Shown here piece after piece: positions 56,410 to 64,000 of a DNA stretch of 64,000 nt. The stretch's first letter is position 1. Each line of letters opens with the position of its first letter. The notes under the pieces are model-generated. The model saw nothing but the letters and a program-made list of their open reading frames with translations, was not told where the DNA came from and did not search any database. Source of the DNA: a virus; the IMG/VR virus record IMGVR_UViG_3300050821_009094, positions 1 to 64,000 of that record. The stretch is one strand, 5' to 3'. Position numbers and translations under genes: made by a program.

Positions 56410-58208
56410 ATTTCCTCACATTAGATTTTGAGACGATGTACTCGGACGACTTCACGTTGAAGAAGCTCAGCACCGAGGAATACTGTCGCGATCCGCGATT
56501 CGAGGTGCATGGTTTTGCTGTTAAGGTAAAGGATGAGGATCCATATTGGACTCCACAGCAATACGCACGTCACTACCTCTCACGTATAAACTGGAATACT
56601 ACAGCTCTCATCTCCTGGCACGCCCAGTTTGACGCATTCATCCTCAACCACACTTATGGCATAAAACCAAAATTCATCATCTGCCCGATGAGCATGGCGC
56701 GGCTGATGCTGGGCAACCACGTCAGCGTGTCGCTGGACTCGGTGCGCGCCCAGTTCGGCCTGTCGCCAAAGACCACGCCTTACAACCTGTTCAAGGGGCT
56801 GCACTGGAACGAGATGACGCCGGACGTGCAGCGCCAGGTCGGGGAGGGTGCGTGCGACGAGGTGAACAGCATATGGACGATCTTCAACAAGCTCATGGCC
56901 ATGGGCTTTCCCAAGGAGGAATTGCGTCTTATCGATCAGACCGTCAGAATGTTCACCGAGCCGGCACTGCGCGGCGACGTGAACCTGCTGGCCGACCTGT
57001 GGGAACGTGAGAACAATGCCAAGCAAACTCGACTGGGTCATCTCGGGATTGACGCTTCTGAGCTTCAGTCTAGTGCTAAGTTTGCCGATTTGCTCGCTGC
57101 TGAAGGCGTTGAGGTTGAGACGAAAGCGGGCAAGAATGGCCCAATTCCGGCGTTTGCTAAGACAGACGAATTCATGCGCGGCCTGCTCGAACACCCTTCC
57201 GAGCGAGTTAGAGCACTGGCGGAAGCAAGGCTGGGTGTGAAGTCCACGCTGCTGCAGACGCGAGCAGCAACATTTGGATGGACAGCGCGCCGTGGTCCGT
57301 TGCCAGTGTATCTGAAATACTGCGGCGCCAAGACTCTGCGTGATTCGTCCGGCGATGACATGGGCTGGCAGAATCTCAAGCGTGGCTCAGATCTGCGCCG
57401 GGCCGTCATGGCACCAAAGGATCACAAAATAGCAGCGGTAGATGCCAGCCAGATCGAGTGCCGCGTGCTCAACACTCTAGCCAACCAGGAGGACGTCGTT
57501 GCGCGATTCCGGGACGGACACGATCCATACATTCCCATTGCCTCCGAGTTCTACGGCCGACCTATTACTCGAAGCGATACGCTTGAACGTGGAACTGGCA
57601 AGCAAGCTGAACTCTCTTGTGGCTACGGCTGCGGGCCACCCAAGTTTAGGGACACAGCTCGCTTGGGAATCTATGGCCCTCCTGTTGACCTTACAATTGA
57701 TCAAGCTGGAAAATTTGTTGATCTCTACCGCCGCTCGCACCGGCAGGTTGTAGATTACTGGGCCGAGGGCAATTACTGCCTGCGCCGCATGGCCGATGGC
57801 ATCGACTACAACTGGGGCATCTTCAAGGTCCGCAACAAGCGCATTTACCTGGAAGGCCGACCGCTGATCTACGACACGCTGGAATGGCACGTCGACGAGG
57901 ACGGCGAGAAGTATTGGCGGGTCAAGACGCGCAAGGGCTGGGAGAAACTGTACGGTGCGAAATTGATTCAGAATCTATCAGAAGCTGTCGCTAGGCTGGT
58001 GGTGTTCCAGGCGGGTTTACGAATTCAGGATAAAGGGCACAGGATTTTGTGCAGGACGCACGACGAGCTTCTGATTCTGCTTGCCAACGATGGCAAACAG
58101 GAGCAACATCTTCAAGACTGCATTGCGGAATTCACGCGAGAGGTGCCTTGGTTGCCAGGTTTGCCCCTTGCTGCGGAAGGATCGTTGGGAGAGAGGTATA
58201 GCAAATGA
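56406..58208 (+). CDS. family A DNA polymerase with DEDD exonuclease
   Basis: 600 residues from GTG 56406 (GTGA overlap). Exonuclease: LDFET (Asp7, Glu9), HAQFD (about Asp76), CDEVNS (about Asp151). Polymerase: motif A AAVDASQIECRV (about 343-354), motif B RGTGKQAELSCGYG (about 395-408), motif C THDE (551-554). Fits the short pol A type of podoviruses. Primary replicase; likely acts with prim-pol 52363 and the clamp-like protein 50728. Confidence 0.9.
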   Translation: MNFLTLDFETMYSDDFTLKKLSTEEYCRDPRFEVHGFAVKVKDEDPYWTPQQYARHYLSRINWNTTALISWHAQFDAFILNHTYGIKPKFIICPMSMARLMLGNHVSVSLDSVRAQFGLSPKTTPYNLFKGLHWNEMTPDVQRQVGEGACDEVNSIWTIFNKLMAMGFPKEELRLIDQTVRMFTEPALRGDVNLLADLWERENNAKQTRLGHLGIDASELQSSAKFADLLAAEGVEVETKAGKNGPIPAFAKTDEFMRGLLEHPSERVRALAEARLGVKSTLLQTRAATFGWTARRGPLPVYLKYCGAKTLRDSSGDDMGWQNLKRGSDLRRAVMAPKDHKIAAVDASQIECRVLNTLANQEDVVARFRDGHDPYIPIASEFYGRPITRSDTLERGTGKQAELSCGYGCGPPKFRDTARLGIYGPPVDLTIDQAGKFVDLYRRSHRQVVDYWAEGNYCLRRMADGIDYNWGIFKVRNKRIYLEGRPLIYDTLEWHVDEDGEKYWRVKTRKGWEKLYGAKLIQNLSEAVARLVVFQAGLRIQDKGHRILCRTHDELLILLANDGKQEQHLQDCIAEFTREVPWLPGLPLAAEGSLGERYSK

Positions 58209-58342
58209 TGGTTGCGATTTTTCCGTCAGTGCTGATTCTCTTGGACATGGGAGCGTCCATTGTCTACGCGACGCAATACGACTGGCGACGCTCGATCTAC
58301 TGGCTCGCAGCAGCTGTGTTAACAACTTGTGTGACGATATGA
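58205..58342 (+). CDS. membrane mini-protein, 45 aa
   Basis: ATG 58205 overlaps the polymerase stop. Product MMVAIFPSVLILLDMGASIVY...WLAAAVLTTCVTI has two hydrophobic stretches around a basic turn. Overlap with the next gene (ATGA). Function unknown. Confidence 0.45.
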   Translation: MMVAIFPSVLILLDMGASIVYATQYDWRRSIYWLAAAVLTTCVTI

Positions 58343-58512
58343 GCTACAGCATCGTAGACGACGGCGACGAGATCAACATCCGCGCGGTGATCACCCAGCG
58401 CTGGGAACTAGCCGAGCTGGTTCTGAAGCTGCAGCAGCGTGTGGACGGCAAGCCGGTCAACTTGACCACCTACCTTTTCGACAACCAGGATGTGGAGCAA
58501 CCCAATGAATGA
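58339..58512 (+). CDS. hypothetical protein, 57 aa
   Basis: ATGA overlap with the previous gene. Acidic start (MSYSIVDDGDEINIRAVI) then a helix (ELAELVLKLQQRVDG). Soluble. Overlaps the 58505 gene. The frame up to 58081 is a shadow of the polymerase. Not recognised. Confidence 0.55.
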   Translation: MSYSIVDDGDEINIRAVITQRWELAELVLKLQQRVDGKPVNLTTYLFDNQDVEQPNE

Positions 58513-58837
58513 CGATCCGTTTGCCGCGTTCAAGGAAGGCGAGCCGCCGGTCGAAGACAAGCCGAAGAACGGGCGGAAGAAGCGCAAGATCCCGCCGAAG
58601 AAAACTGCCGAGGCTGCGCCGAAGAAGACACGCAAGAAATGGATAAAATCGGGACCAGTTAAGGGCTGGGCGCGTAGCGCTAAAGAAGTAATGATACCGA
58701 TCAGCACCTTGCTGGAACTCGGCCCGATGACCGGCGAGGAAGCCGGTGTACTGCTGGAAGTGTCGGCCAAGCTGCGCGGCTTCAGCAAGAAGTCGCGGCA
58801 GCGGGTTGCACTGGCCTTGGGCAAGCTGTTTTCATGA
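58505..58837 (+). CDS. Lys-rich hypothetical protein, 110 aa
   Basis: ATG 58505 (MNDDPFAAFKEGEPP...), SD-like GGAGC upstream; an earlier in-frame ATG at 58490 lacks a site. Residues about 22-45 are extremely basic (KPKNGRKKRKIPPKKTAEAAPKKTRKK), similar in charge to nucleoid-binding tails, then a helical C-terminal half. It may bind DNA or RNA. Confidence 0.6.
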   Translation: MNDDPFAAFKEGEPPVEDKPKNGRKKRKIPPKKTAEAAPKKTRKKWIKSGPVKGWARSAKEVMIPISTLLELGPMTGEEAGVLLEVSAKLRGFSKKSRQRVALALGKLFS

Positions 58838-58920
58838 CCGTCATAGATTACATCAGTTTGGCAGCGGTCGGGATATCGATTGTGTCGGTGGCATTGTCTT
58901 TGTGGACGATCAACCAATGA
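58834..58920 (+). CDS. membrane mini-protein, 28 aa
   Basis: ATGA overlap at both ends (58834 and 58917). One helix (YISLAAVGISIVSVALSLW). Small single-pass membrane peptides recur in this operon (31, 32, 45 and 28 residues). Function unknown. Confidence 0.45.
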   Translation: MTVIDYISLAAVGISIVSVALSLWTINQ

Positions 58921-59624
58921 CCCTGCAGGAATTCCACCCCGGCGACATCCCGGCCGAACTCGATCGCCGGCCGTTCATTGGCACCTACACCAACCTGCAC
59001 ACGTTTCGGGATGTGTGCGAGCACCAGGCCTATCGTCGTTACGTTATCAAGGACCAGCCGTTTTTCGAAACCGAGGCGATGCGGTTCGGCAAGGAAGCTC
59101 ATACCGCACTCGAAAAGCGAGTAGGGAAGGGTCAGGTGCTGCCGGACAATTTCCGCGATTGGGAGAAACATTGCACCCAGTTCGACAAGTACGAAGTGAT
59201 GACCGAACAGAAGCTGGCGATCAACGACCGCGGGCAGGCCACCGGCTACTGGGATGTGGACTGTTATTTCCGCGGTCAGGCCGACGTCGTAGTGATGCTC
59301 AACGACAAGGCGCTGTTCACCGACTGGAAAACAGGTTCACCGCGCTACGCCGAGACGTTCGAGCTGGCGACCGGCGCGCTGCTGCTCAAGGCGAAGTATC
59401 CGAACCTGCGCACGATCGCCGGCCGCTTCATCTTTTTGAAGGATGATCAGGTTGGACGGATGCAGGATCTGTCCGACTTCCAGGCGACGTGGCTGGAAAT
59501 TAATCGGCTGATGAACCTGATTGCCGAGAAGCGCAAGAGCGGGGTTTGGGTCAAGAAGAAGTCGGGGCTGTGCGGGTATTGCAGCGTGTCGGATTGTGAG
59601 CATTATTATGTAGCGAAGCCATGA
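58917..59624 (+). CDS. Cas4-like PD-(D/E)XK exonuclease with Fe-S cysteines
   Basis: 235 residues from ATG 58917; the longer frame to 58746 is a shadow. PD-(D/E)XK core: His62 (GKEAHTAL), Asp123 (GQADVV), DWKTG with Asp136 and Lys138. Cysteines 34, 219, 222 and 227 (CGYCSVSDC near the end) match the 4Fe-4S site of Cas4/AddB-like nucleases. It is not near CRISPR DNA; a recombination or end-processing role is expected. Confidence 0.8.
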   Translation: MTLQEFHPGDIPAELDRRPFIGTYTNLHTFRDVCEHQAYRRYVIKDQPFFETEAMRFGKEAHTALEKRVGKGQVLPDNFRDWEKHCTQFDKYEVMTEQKLAINDRGQATGYWDVDCYFRGQADVVVMLNDKALFTDWKTGSPRYAETFELATGALLLKAKYPNLRTIAGRFIFLKDDQVGRMQDLSDFQATWLEINRLMNLIAEKRKSGVWVKKKSGLCGYCSVSDCEHYYVAKP

Positions 59625-59944
59625 AAACCCCCGAATCACACGAGAAGGACGACATCTGCAAATACCTCACCGGCATCGCGAGCTGGTTCTTCCGGCCATA
59701 CATGGCCGGGTTCGGCAAATCCGGCGTGCCCGATATCGTTGCCTGTGTGCCGATCACAATCGAGGCCCACATGATTGGGATGCGCGTGGGCGTGTTCGTC
59801 GGCGTCGAGGTTAAAAGGGACGGCAAGACTCCGACCGCGTTGCAGACCTCGCGCATGGGTGAGATACAAGACGCCGGCGGCTTCGCCTGTTGGGGCACCG
59901 CCGAGCGCGTCATACCGATCTTGAAGAAGTTGCCTTATGCGTAA
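59621..59944 (+). CDS. VRR-NUC nuclease
   Basis: 107 residues. SGVPDIVACVP (catalytic Asp), VGVEVKRDGKTPTALQ (Glu-x-Lys), RMGEIQDAGGFACWGTAERV match the VRR-NUC domain, a PD-(D/E)XK variant seen as Holliday-junction or structure-specific nuclease. ATGA overlap with the Cas4-like gene; the two probably work in recombination with the SNF2 helicase. Confidence 0.85.
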   Translation: MKTPESHEKDDICKYLTGIASWFFRPYMAGFGKSGVPDIVACVPITIEAHMIGMRVGVFVGVEVKRDGKTPTALQTSRMGEIQDAGGFACWGTAERVIPILKKLPYA

Positions 59945-60083
59945 ACAGCTTATCGAGAAAATGGATCAACTTTTAGAATATGTTGATGGCATTAACGATG
60001 AGCGCGATAGCGTGCCGATTTTAATAGCTGTGCGCGAGTGTTGGCAAGAGGTTAAATCTGACTTGGAATTGTTTCGTGAATGA
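59937..60083 (+). CDS. small helical protein, 48 aa
   Basis: ATG 59937 overlaps the VRR-NUC stop. Charged helix (MRKQLIEKMDQLLEYV...VPILIAVRECWQEVKSDLELF). Soluble. Function unknown. Confidence 0.55.
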   Translation: MRKQLIEKMDQLLEYVDGINDERDSVPILIAVRECWQEVKSDLELFRE

Positions 60084-60098
60084 ACACAGGAGGGTGAG

Positions 60099-60332
60099 AT
60101 GTTGAAATTTATGTGTGGTGTAATTGTTGGTGCAACCATCTCTGCCGCATACGCACAAGATGTAAGCCAACAATTAGAGCAAATAAAAAAGGATGTGACT
60201 ACTGCGATCCCAAACACTCCAGTCACGGCGCCCATGAATTATATTTACGCGCTGGCCCACGGCAAAGATGCGGGTGGGCATATCAATCTTCTTACTGTGA
60301 ACGAAGATGGCAGTGTGAACTGTGCCAAATGA
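60099..60332 (+). CDS. exported small protein, 77 aa
   Basis: AGGAGGGTGAG precedes ATG 60099. Signal peptide MLKFMCGVIVGATISAAYA (cleavage before QD), then a helix and a short beta part ending NCAK. The only clearly exported product of the right arm, unlike the left block where most are. The SNF2 gene's GTG start overlaps its end. Confidence 0.65.
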   Translation: MLKFMCGVIVGATISAAYAQDVSQQLEQIKKDVTTAIPNTPVTAPMNYIYALAHGKDAGGHINLLTVNEDGSVNCAK

Positions 60333-61941
60333 ATTCTACCACGACCGCGCTAGGAATCTGTTAGTCTACAGGAACACCTCGCAGTTCCTGACCGACCAGG
60401 TGCGCCAGGCGATCCCCGAGGCGCGCGAGATCAACGGCCATTATCTGGCGGTGCCGCGCAATTTGCACACATCTCAAGTCCTTCGGCACTTCAACTATCC
60501 GGTCCCGCCGGTTTTGACCGACTCGAACTACGCCTGGCCTCGTCATCCTTCGATTTCAAAACCCTACGAGTCGCAGAAGCTGACCACCAATTTCATGATT
60601 CTGCACCCGCGATGCTTTGTGCTCTCCGATATGGGCGTCGGCAAGACGCTCTCGACCTTGTGGGCCGCCGACGCGGTGATGCGGATGCACAAAACCGGTA
60701 CCTGCCGGGCACTGATCGTCTGTCCTCTCTCAATCATGCAAAGGGTGTGGAGCGATGGGATATTCAAGAACTTCCTCGGAAACCGCACGTGTCGAATCCT
60801 TTATGGCGACAGTGCTGTTCGACTTAAGGCGCTCGCAACAGATTCTGATTTCTATATCATCAATTTTGACGGAGTCGGAATTGGCGCTCATACTCGAAAG
60901 CGCTTCGAACTTGACGGCTTTAGTAAGGAGCTTGCAGAACGATCCGACATCAGAATTGCAATTGTTGACGAGGCTTCCGCGTACAAGGATTCCACAACCA
61001 AGCGACATCGTATCGCCAGACTTGTCTTCGGCAAAAAAGATTACCTCTGGCTCCTGACCGGTACACCTACGCCCAACGCACCCACAGATGCCTACGGTCT
61101 TGCCAAGCTTGTGAACAACGCGATGGGCAAGTCCAACCAGTCGTTCCGGATGGAGACGATGTACCAGATCCAGCCCAACAGCTTCAAATGGCTGCCGAGG
61201 AAGGACGGCTACGACAAGGCTCGCGCACTGCTCAAGCCGTCGATCCGCTTCGAGATCAGCGACGTGTGGGACGGTCCCGAGCTGACTACCCAGCAGCGCG
61301 AGGTGGAGCTGACGGCCGAGCAGAAAAAGCTGATGCTCGACTTGAAGAAGGATTTCGTGGTCACGGTGAAGTCCGGCGCCGCGATCTCGGCGGTCAACGA
61401 GGCTGCTGCCAGGATCAAGTTCGTACAGATCAGCCTGGGCGCCATCTATGACCAGAACCACAAGGTCCACGCGATCGACGCCAAGCCGCGGTATGCCGAG
61501 CTGGAGGATGTGCTGGAACAGGCCCCCGGCAAAAGTCTGATTTTTTGCCCCTTGACAAGTGTCATCAACATCATCTACAAGAACATCAACAAGCGATGGA
61601 ACACAGCGATCGTCAATGGCGAAGTTACGCAAAACCAGCGGTCGGAAATCTTCCGAGACTTTCAGGATGGTGATCTACGGGTCATTATTGCCGATCCAGG
61701 AACGATGGCTCATGGACTGGATCTATACGCAGCTCGAAGTGTCATCTGGTTCGGCGTTACGGAAAAACCTGAACTCTACGCACAAGCAAACGCTCGTGCG
61801 CATCGACCTGGACAGAAATTCCCCGTAACCGTGGTGCAGCTCGTGAGCAATCCATTGGAACGCGAGATTTTCCGCAGGCTTGAGAATAACTTGGCGCTGC
61901 AAGGCGCGCTGCTCGATCTTGTGAAGGCGAATGCGCTATGA
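60322..61941 (+). CDS. SNF2-type superfamily 2 helicase
   Basis: 539 residues from GTG 60322 (no ATG nearby in frame). Walker A SDMGVGKT (102-109), motif II VDEAS (215-219), motif III LTGTP (245-249), then the second RecA lobe (GKSLIFCPLTSVIN, IVNGEVTQNQRSEIFRDF, ARAHRPGQ motif VI). Annealing/translocation rather than unwinding is typical. Position between nucleases and SSB-like gene supports recombination or replication. Confidence 0.85.
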   Translation: MPNEFYHDRARNLLVYRNTSQFLTDQVRQAIPEAREINGHYLAVPRNLHTSQVLRHFNYPVPPVLTDSNYAWPRHPSISKPYESQKLTTNFMILHPRCFVLSDMGVGKTLSTLWAADAVMRMHKTGTCRALIVCPLSIMQRVWSDGIFKNFLGNRTCRILYGDSAVRLKALATDSDFYIINFDGVGIGAHTRKRFELDGFSKELAERSDIRIAIVDEASAYKDSTTKRHRIARLVFGKKDYLWLLTGTPTPNAPTDAYGLAKLVNNAMGKSNQSFRMETMYQIQPNSFKWLPRKDGYDKARALLKPSIRFEISDVWDGPELTTQQREVELTAEQKKLMLDLKKDFVVTVKSGAAISAVNEAAARIKFVQISLGAIYDQNHKVHAIDAKPRYAELEDVLEQAPGKSLIFCPLTSVINIIYKNINKRWNTAIVNGEVTQNQRSEIFRDFQDGDLRVIIADPGTMAHGLDLYAARSVIWFGVTEKPELYAQANARAHRPGQKFPVTVVQLVSNPLEREIFRRLENNLALQGALLDLVKANAL

Positions 61942-62336
61942 CAACCGCCGTTGAGCTTATCACAGAATTCACCAAGTTAGACGATTGGATCGCTAGCGAG
62001 ACTAAGCGGTTCACCGACCACCTCGCGCCGCACAAGAAGCGCATGGACGAAATCAAGGCAACGTTGCTCGGCATGATGACGGAGCAACGGCTGAATTCCA
62101 TGCCGACCGACGTAGGCACTGCTTACATCTCGACGATCACCACACCGAAGGTGGTCGATCGCGACAAGTACCTCGATTTCGTCAACGAGAAGTGGGACGA
62201 GATCGGCAATGAATTGCTGCAGGTAGGCGCACCGCAGAAGGATGCGCTCAAGCAGTACCTCGAAGACAACAAAAACCAGCCGCCTCCTGGGATTGAGGTG
62301 ACTTATTTCAACCGCTGCAACATACGGAGATCATAA
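61938..62336 (+). CDS. hypothetical protein, 132 aa
   Basis: ATGA overlap with the helicase. N-terminal helical region (LITEFTKLDDWIASETKRFTDHLAPHKKRMDEIKATLLGMMTEQ), then a beta part (VGTAYISTITTPKVVD) and a basic end. Similar proteins accompany phage recombination genes. A nuclease-inhibitor or annealing role cannot be shown. Ends one base before the SSB-like start. Confidence 0.6.
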   Translation: MTTAVELITEFTKLDDWIASETKRFTDHLAPHKKRMDEIKATLLGMMTEQRLNSMPTDVGTAYISTITTPKVVDRDKYLDFVNEKWDEIGNELLQVGAPQKDALKQYLEDNKNQPPPGIEVTYFNRCNIRRS

Positions 62337-63248
62337 ATGGCCGACCAGATGAACCTGCCCGCACACCTGCGCAAAACCCAACTGCCTCGCCTGTCCGACC
62401 GTGCCACCGAGGGCATGGGATCGGCACTGCCACCGCACATCTCGATCCGTGGCAACGAGTTCACCCTGGTCGATGCCGCCGGCGAGAAAACGTCGGTCGA
62501 GACCAAGCACCTCGACGTGGCATTCATCGATATGTCCGACGTGATGTGCAAGTTGTATTATGACAAGGACTGGAACCCGGACTCCAACGATCCGCCCATC
62601 TGCTGGTCGGCTAACGGCATCGGTCCTTCCAAGGAAGCCATGACGCCGCAATCGCCCACCTGCCAGCAATGCCCAAACAACGTCCGCGGCTCGGCGGTGT
62701 CGAAACTGTCAGGCGCCTCGATCAAGGCGTGTCGTGACGAGAAGTGGCTGGCGGTACTGGTAGAGGGTTACAAGGATCTGATCTTCCAGTTCCGTGTTAC
62801 CCCCGGCTCGTTCAAGAACTGGTCGGCATACTCGGAGAAGTTCAAGAAGCAGCCGTTCGACATCCGCGATGTTGTCACTCGGCTGCAGTTCGAGAAGGAC
62901 AAGAACGGCGTGGTGACGTTCACGCCGACCGGGTGGCTGCCGGTGCCCATGACCGAGCTGCGCGACAAGCTGGTGACGTCGAAGGCGACGGACGGCATTG
63001 TGGGCCGGCTGGATCAGCCAATACAAGGAGCGATTGCGGCGCCCGTGCAGACCCAGCAGGCACTGCCAACGACCGAGCCTAAACCCCGTGGTCGTCCGAA
63101 AAAGCCTGAAGCTGCGGTGGCACCCGAGAACGGCCAGACCACCATGGCCCCGTTCCGGCCCGAGGTCGCGCCGACGTTCGGCGTGCAGGATGCTCCTGCG
63201 CCGCCTGCTGACCTGGCCAACGAGATCGATACGTTCTTCAAGTCATGA
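62337..63248 (+). CDS. SSB-like protein with zinc Cys and AT-hook
   Basis: 303 residues. Residues 8-27 share HLRKxxLPRLxDRAxxGM with the prim-pol. Core (about 45-215) has CQQCPNN (Cys109, Cys112) and KACRDEK (Cys132) as a likely zinc site, in a beta-rich fold often annotated in podoviruses as ssDNA-binding protein. An AT-hook RGRPKK at 251-256, a Pro/Ala linker, and an acidic-hydrophobic end (NEIDTFFKS) resembling an SSB tip follow. ssDNA binding inferred, not proven. Confidence 0.6.
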   Translation: MADQMNLPAHLRKTQLPRLSDRATEGMGSALPPHISIRGNEFTLVDAAGEKTSVETKHLDVAFIDMSDVMCKLYYDKDWNPDSNDPPICWSANGIGPSKEAMTPQSPTCQQCPNNVRGSAVSKLSGASIKACRDEKWLAVLVEGYKDLIFQFRVTPGSFKNWSAYSEKFKKQPFDIRDVVTRLQFEKDKNGVVTFTPTGWLPVPMTELRDKLVTSKATDGIVGRLDQPIQGAIAAPVQTQQALPTTEPKPRGRPKKPEAAVAPENGQTTMAPFRPEVAPTFGVQDAPAPPADLANEIDTFFKS

Positions 63249-63514
63249 CCTTTCAGGCCCGACTCAAACACTGTATGGCGAAGGGCAACCTGACCGTCTC
63301 GGACCTTGCCCGCTGGTTCGATCGCCCGAACCCAACCATGCGATCATGGGTGGTGGATGGCATCGAACCAAACGGTGCTCCACTTGATGCAGCGCTGGCC
63401 TGGGCTACTTTGGTCAAGTTGGAGAAGCTGATCACGAAGAATTCGAAGTTTCCGGTACCGCGATTGTCACCGCGGGATCGGATTACGTACCTGAAAGAGA
63501 TTCGCGGTGAGTGA
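63245..63514 (+). CDS. HTH-like DNA-binding protein, 89 aa
   Basis: ATGA overlap with the SSB-like gene. MTFQARLKHCMAKGNLTVSDLARWFDRPNPTMRSWVVDGIEP has the pattern of a helix-turn-helix (LTVSDLARWFDRP, TMRSWV). The C-terminal helix is basic. Probable small DNA-binding protein in the replication operon; regulatory target unknown. Confidence 0.6.
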   Translation: MTFQARLKHCMAKGNLTVSDLARWFDRPNPTMRSWVVDGIEPNGAPLDAALAWATLVKLEKLITKNSKFPVPRLSPRDRITYLKEIRGE

Positions 63515-63532
63515 CGACAGGATAGCAGGCAA

Positions 63533-63643
63533 ATGAAAAACAGAGTTGGGATGACCGGGCCGGTAACGGTTGCCATAACAGAGCGGAGGACTCCGATGCT
63601 GAAGGCCGCTCGAACTCCTAGGCGTCATCGGAAGGCGCGCTAG
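63533..63643 (+). CDS. basic mini-protein, 36 aa
   Basis: ATG 63533 with AGGATAGCAGG upstream. Product MKNRVGMTGPVTVAITERRTP... ends RRHRKAR. Strongly basic. May be nucleic-acid-binding. Also short enough to be chance. Confidence 0.45.
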   Translation: MKNRVGMTGPVTVAITERRTPMLKAARTPRRHRKAR

Positions 63644-63687
63644 GCATCCCATTCGGCTGTTTTCAACAAGTTAACCGGGAAAATCAG

Positions 63688-64000
63688 ATGGCGGAGACAC
63701 CAAAAACACCCGTTTTGTCTGTTGTGGACTACGACGCCTGGAACCGAGGATACATGCCGCCGTCAGAGCACATCCTGATCGACCAACTCGCCTATCGTGG
63801 TGCTCGCGTGAAGCTCGCCAGCGATTGGGGCGAACAGGGCGCAATTTGGATTGTCGTTCGCGGCGACAAGAATTGGACTCGTGCGGTGAGAAAAGCGACC
63901 CGCGAAATGATTGATTTGTTTTTCGAGGACGACGAACCAGCCGAAAAACTAGCGGATGATCCGGCCGCTCAGATTCCAGAAGGTCATACAGCGCCGCTGG
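63688..64000 (+). CDS. hypothetical protein, truncated by window edge
   Basis: ATG 63688 (MAETPKTPVLSVVDYDAWNRG...) reads open to the last base without a stop, so the C-terminus is outside the window. At least 104 residues, acidic C-terminal part. QGAIWIVVRGDKNWTRAVRKATREMIDLFFEDDE suggests an alpha/beta protein. Not recognised. Confidence 0.65.
   Translation, partial: MAETPKTPVLSVVDYDAWNRGYMPPSEHILIDQLAYRGARVKLASDWGEQGAIWIVVRGDKNWTRAVRKATREMIDLFFEDDEPAEKLADDPAAQIPEGHTAPL

Noticed and set aside
58917-59624. Cas4-like gene as a sign of a CRISPR system
   Set aside because: I saw no repeat-spacer array and no cas1, cas2 or effector gene in the window; Cas4-like nucleases are also common alone in phages.
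1-64000. tRNA or rRNA genes
   Set aside because: No cloverleaf with a GTTCRANTC arm or ribosomal RNA sequence was found by eye; short arm-like matches were inside coding frames.

Overview
The window is one stretch of a tailed double-stranded DNA phage genome. A short-tailed (podovirus-like) particle is most likely. It carries a large terminase, portal, scaffold and major capsid gene, two head-tail adaptor-like genes, a tail-nozzle-like gene and two large internal-virion-like genes, but no tape measure, sheath or tail-tube gene. No integrase, excision module or phage RNA polymerase is visible. A rhizobial or other alphaproteobacterial host is an inference, based on the GC-rich composition and on a Rhizobiales-style outer-membrane protein with its signal peptide.

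Layout. Positions 1-1347 (+) hold a run of very small overlapping genes ending at an intrinsic terminator. Positions 1375-49919 form one long leftward (-) late cluster, broken only by + strand inserts at 1965-2465, 31842-32537 (HNH endonuclease) and 35122-35659 (HTH gene plus partner). Read in the direction of transcription (right to left), the cluster contains: a Dam-type methyltransferase and small genes; an Ig-like protein; a ribbon-helix-helix (RHH) regulator; a sugar/glycosylation island (two GT-A-like glycosyltransferases, an epimerase, a TPR-GT9 protein and an FkbM methyltransferase); packaging and head genes; adaptors, nozzle and internal virion proteins; about 15 kb of fibre, spike and enzyme genes; and a lysis block with endolysin, holin-like and membrane genes plus an outer-membrane barrel gene. 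Positions 50307-54735 hold an HTH-like gene (+), a sliding-clamp-like gene, two small genes and a prim-pol/helicase (-). From 55079 to the right edge runs a + strand replication and recombination operon: winged-helix protein, family A DNA polymerase, Cas4-like PD-(D/E)XK nuclease, VRR-NUC nuclease, SNF2 helicase, SSB-like protein and HTH protein.

How it works together. The right arm replicates and recombines the DNA. The left cluster makes and releases virions. Two promoters share a palindromic operator, ACTAC-N3-GTAGT, one ahead of the RHH gene and one ahead of the Dam gene, which suggests a phage-encoded switch. Three other promoters share the element TAGAGAGTAAA.

Most unusual points: (1) most genes between 3.5 and 18.3 kb, including the predicted fibres, a glycosidase and an SGNH esterase, begin with Sec-type signal peptides; (2) the prim-pol and the SSB-like protein share a peptide of about 20 residues; (3) a gene with a perfect Shine-Dalgarno appears to start at ATA; (4) a non-coding gap with two intrinsic terminators may encode small RNAs. 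All calls come from reading sequence only; no database search was run.
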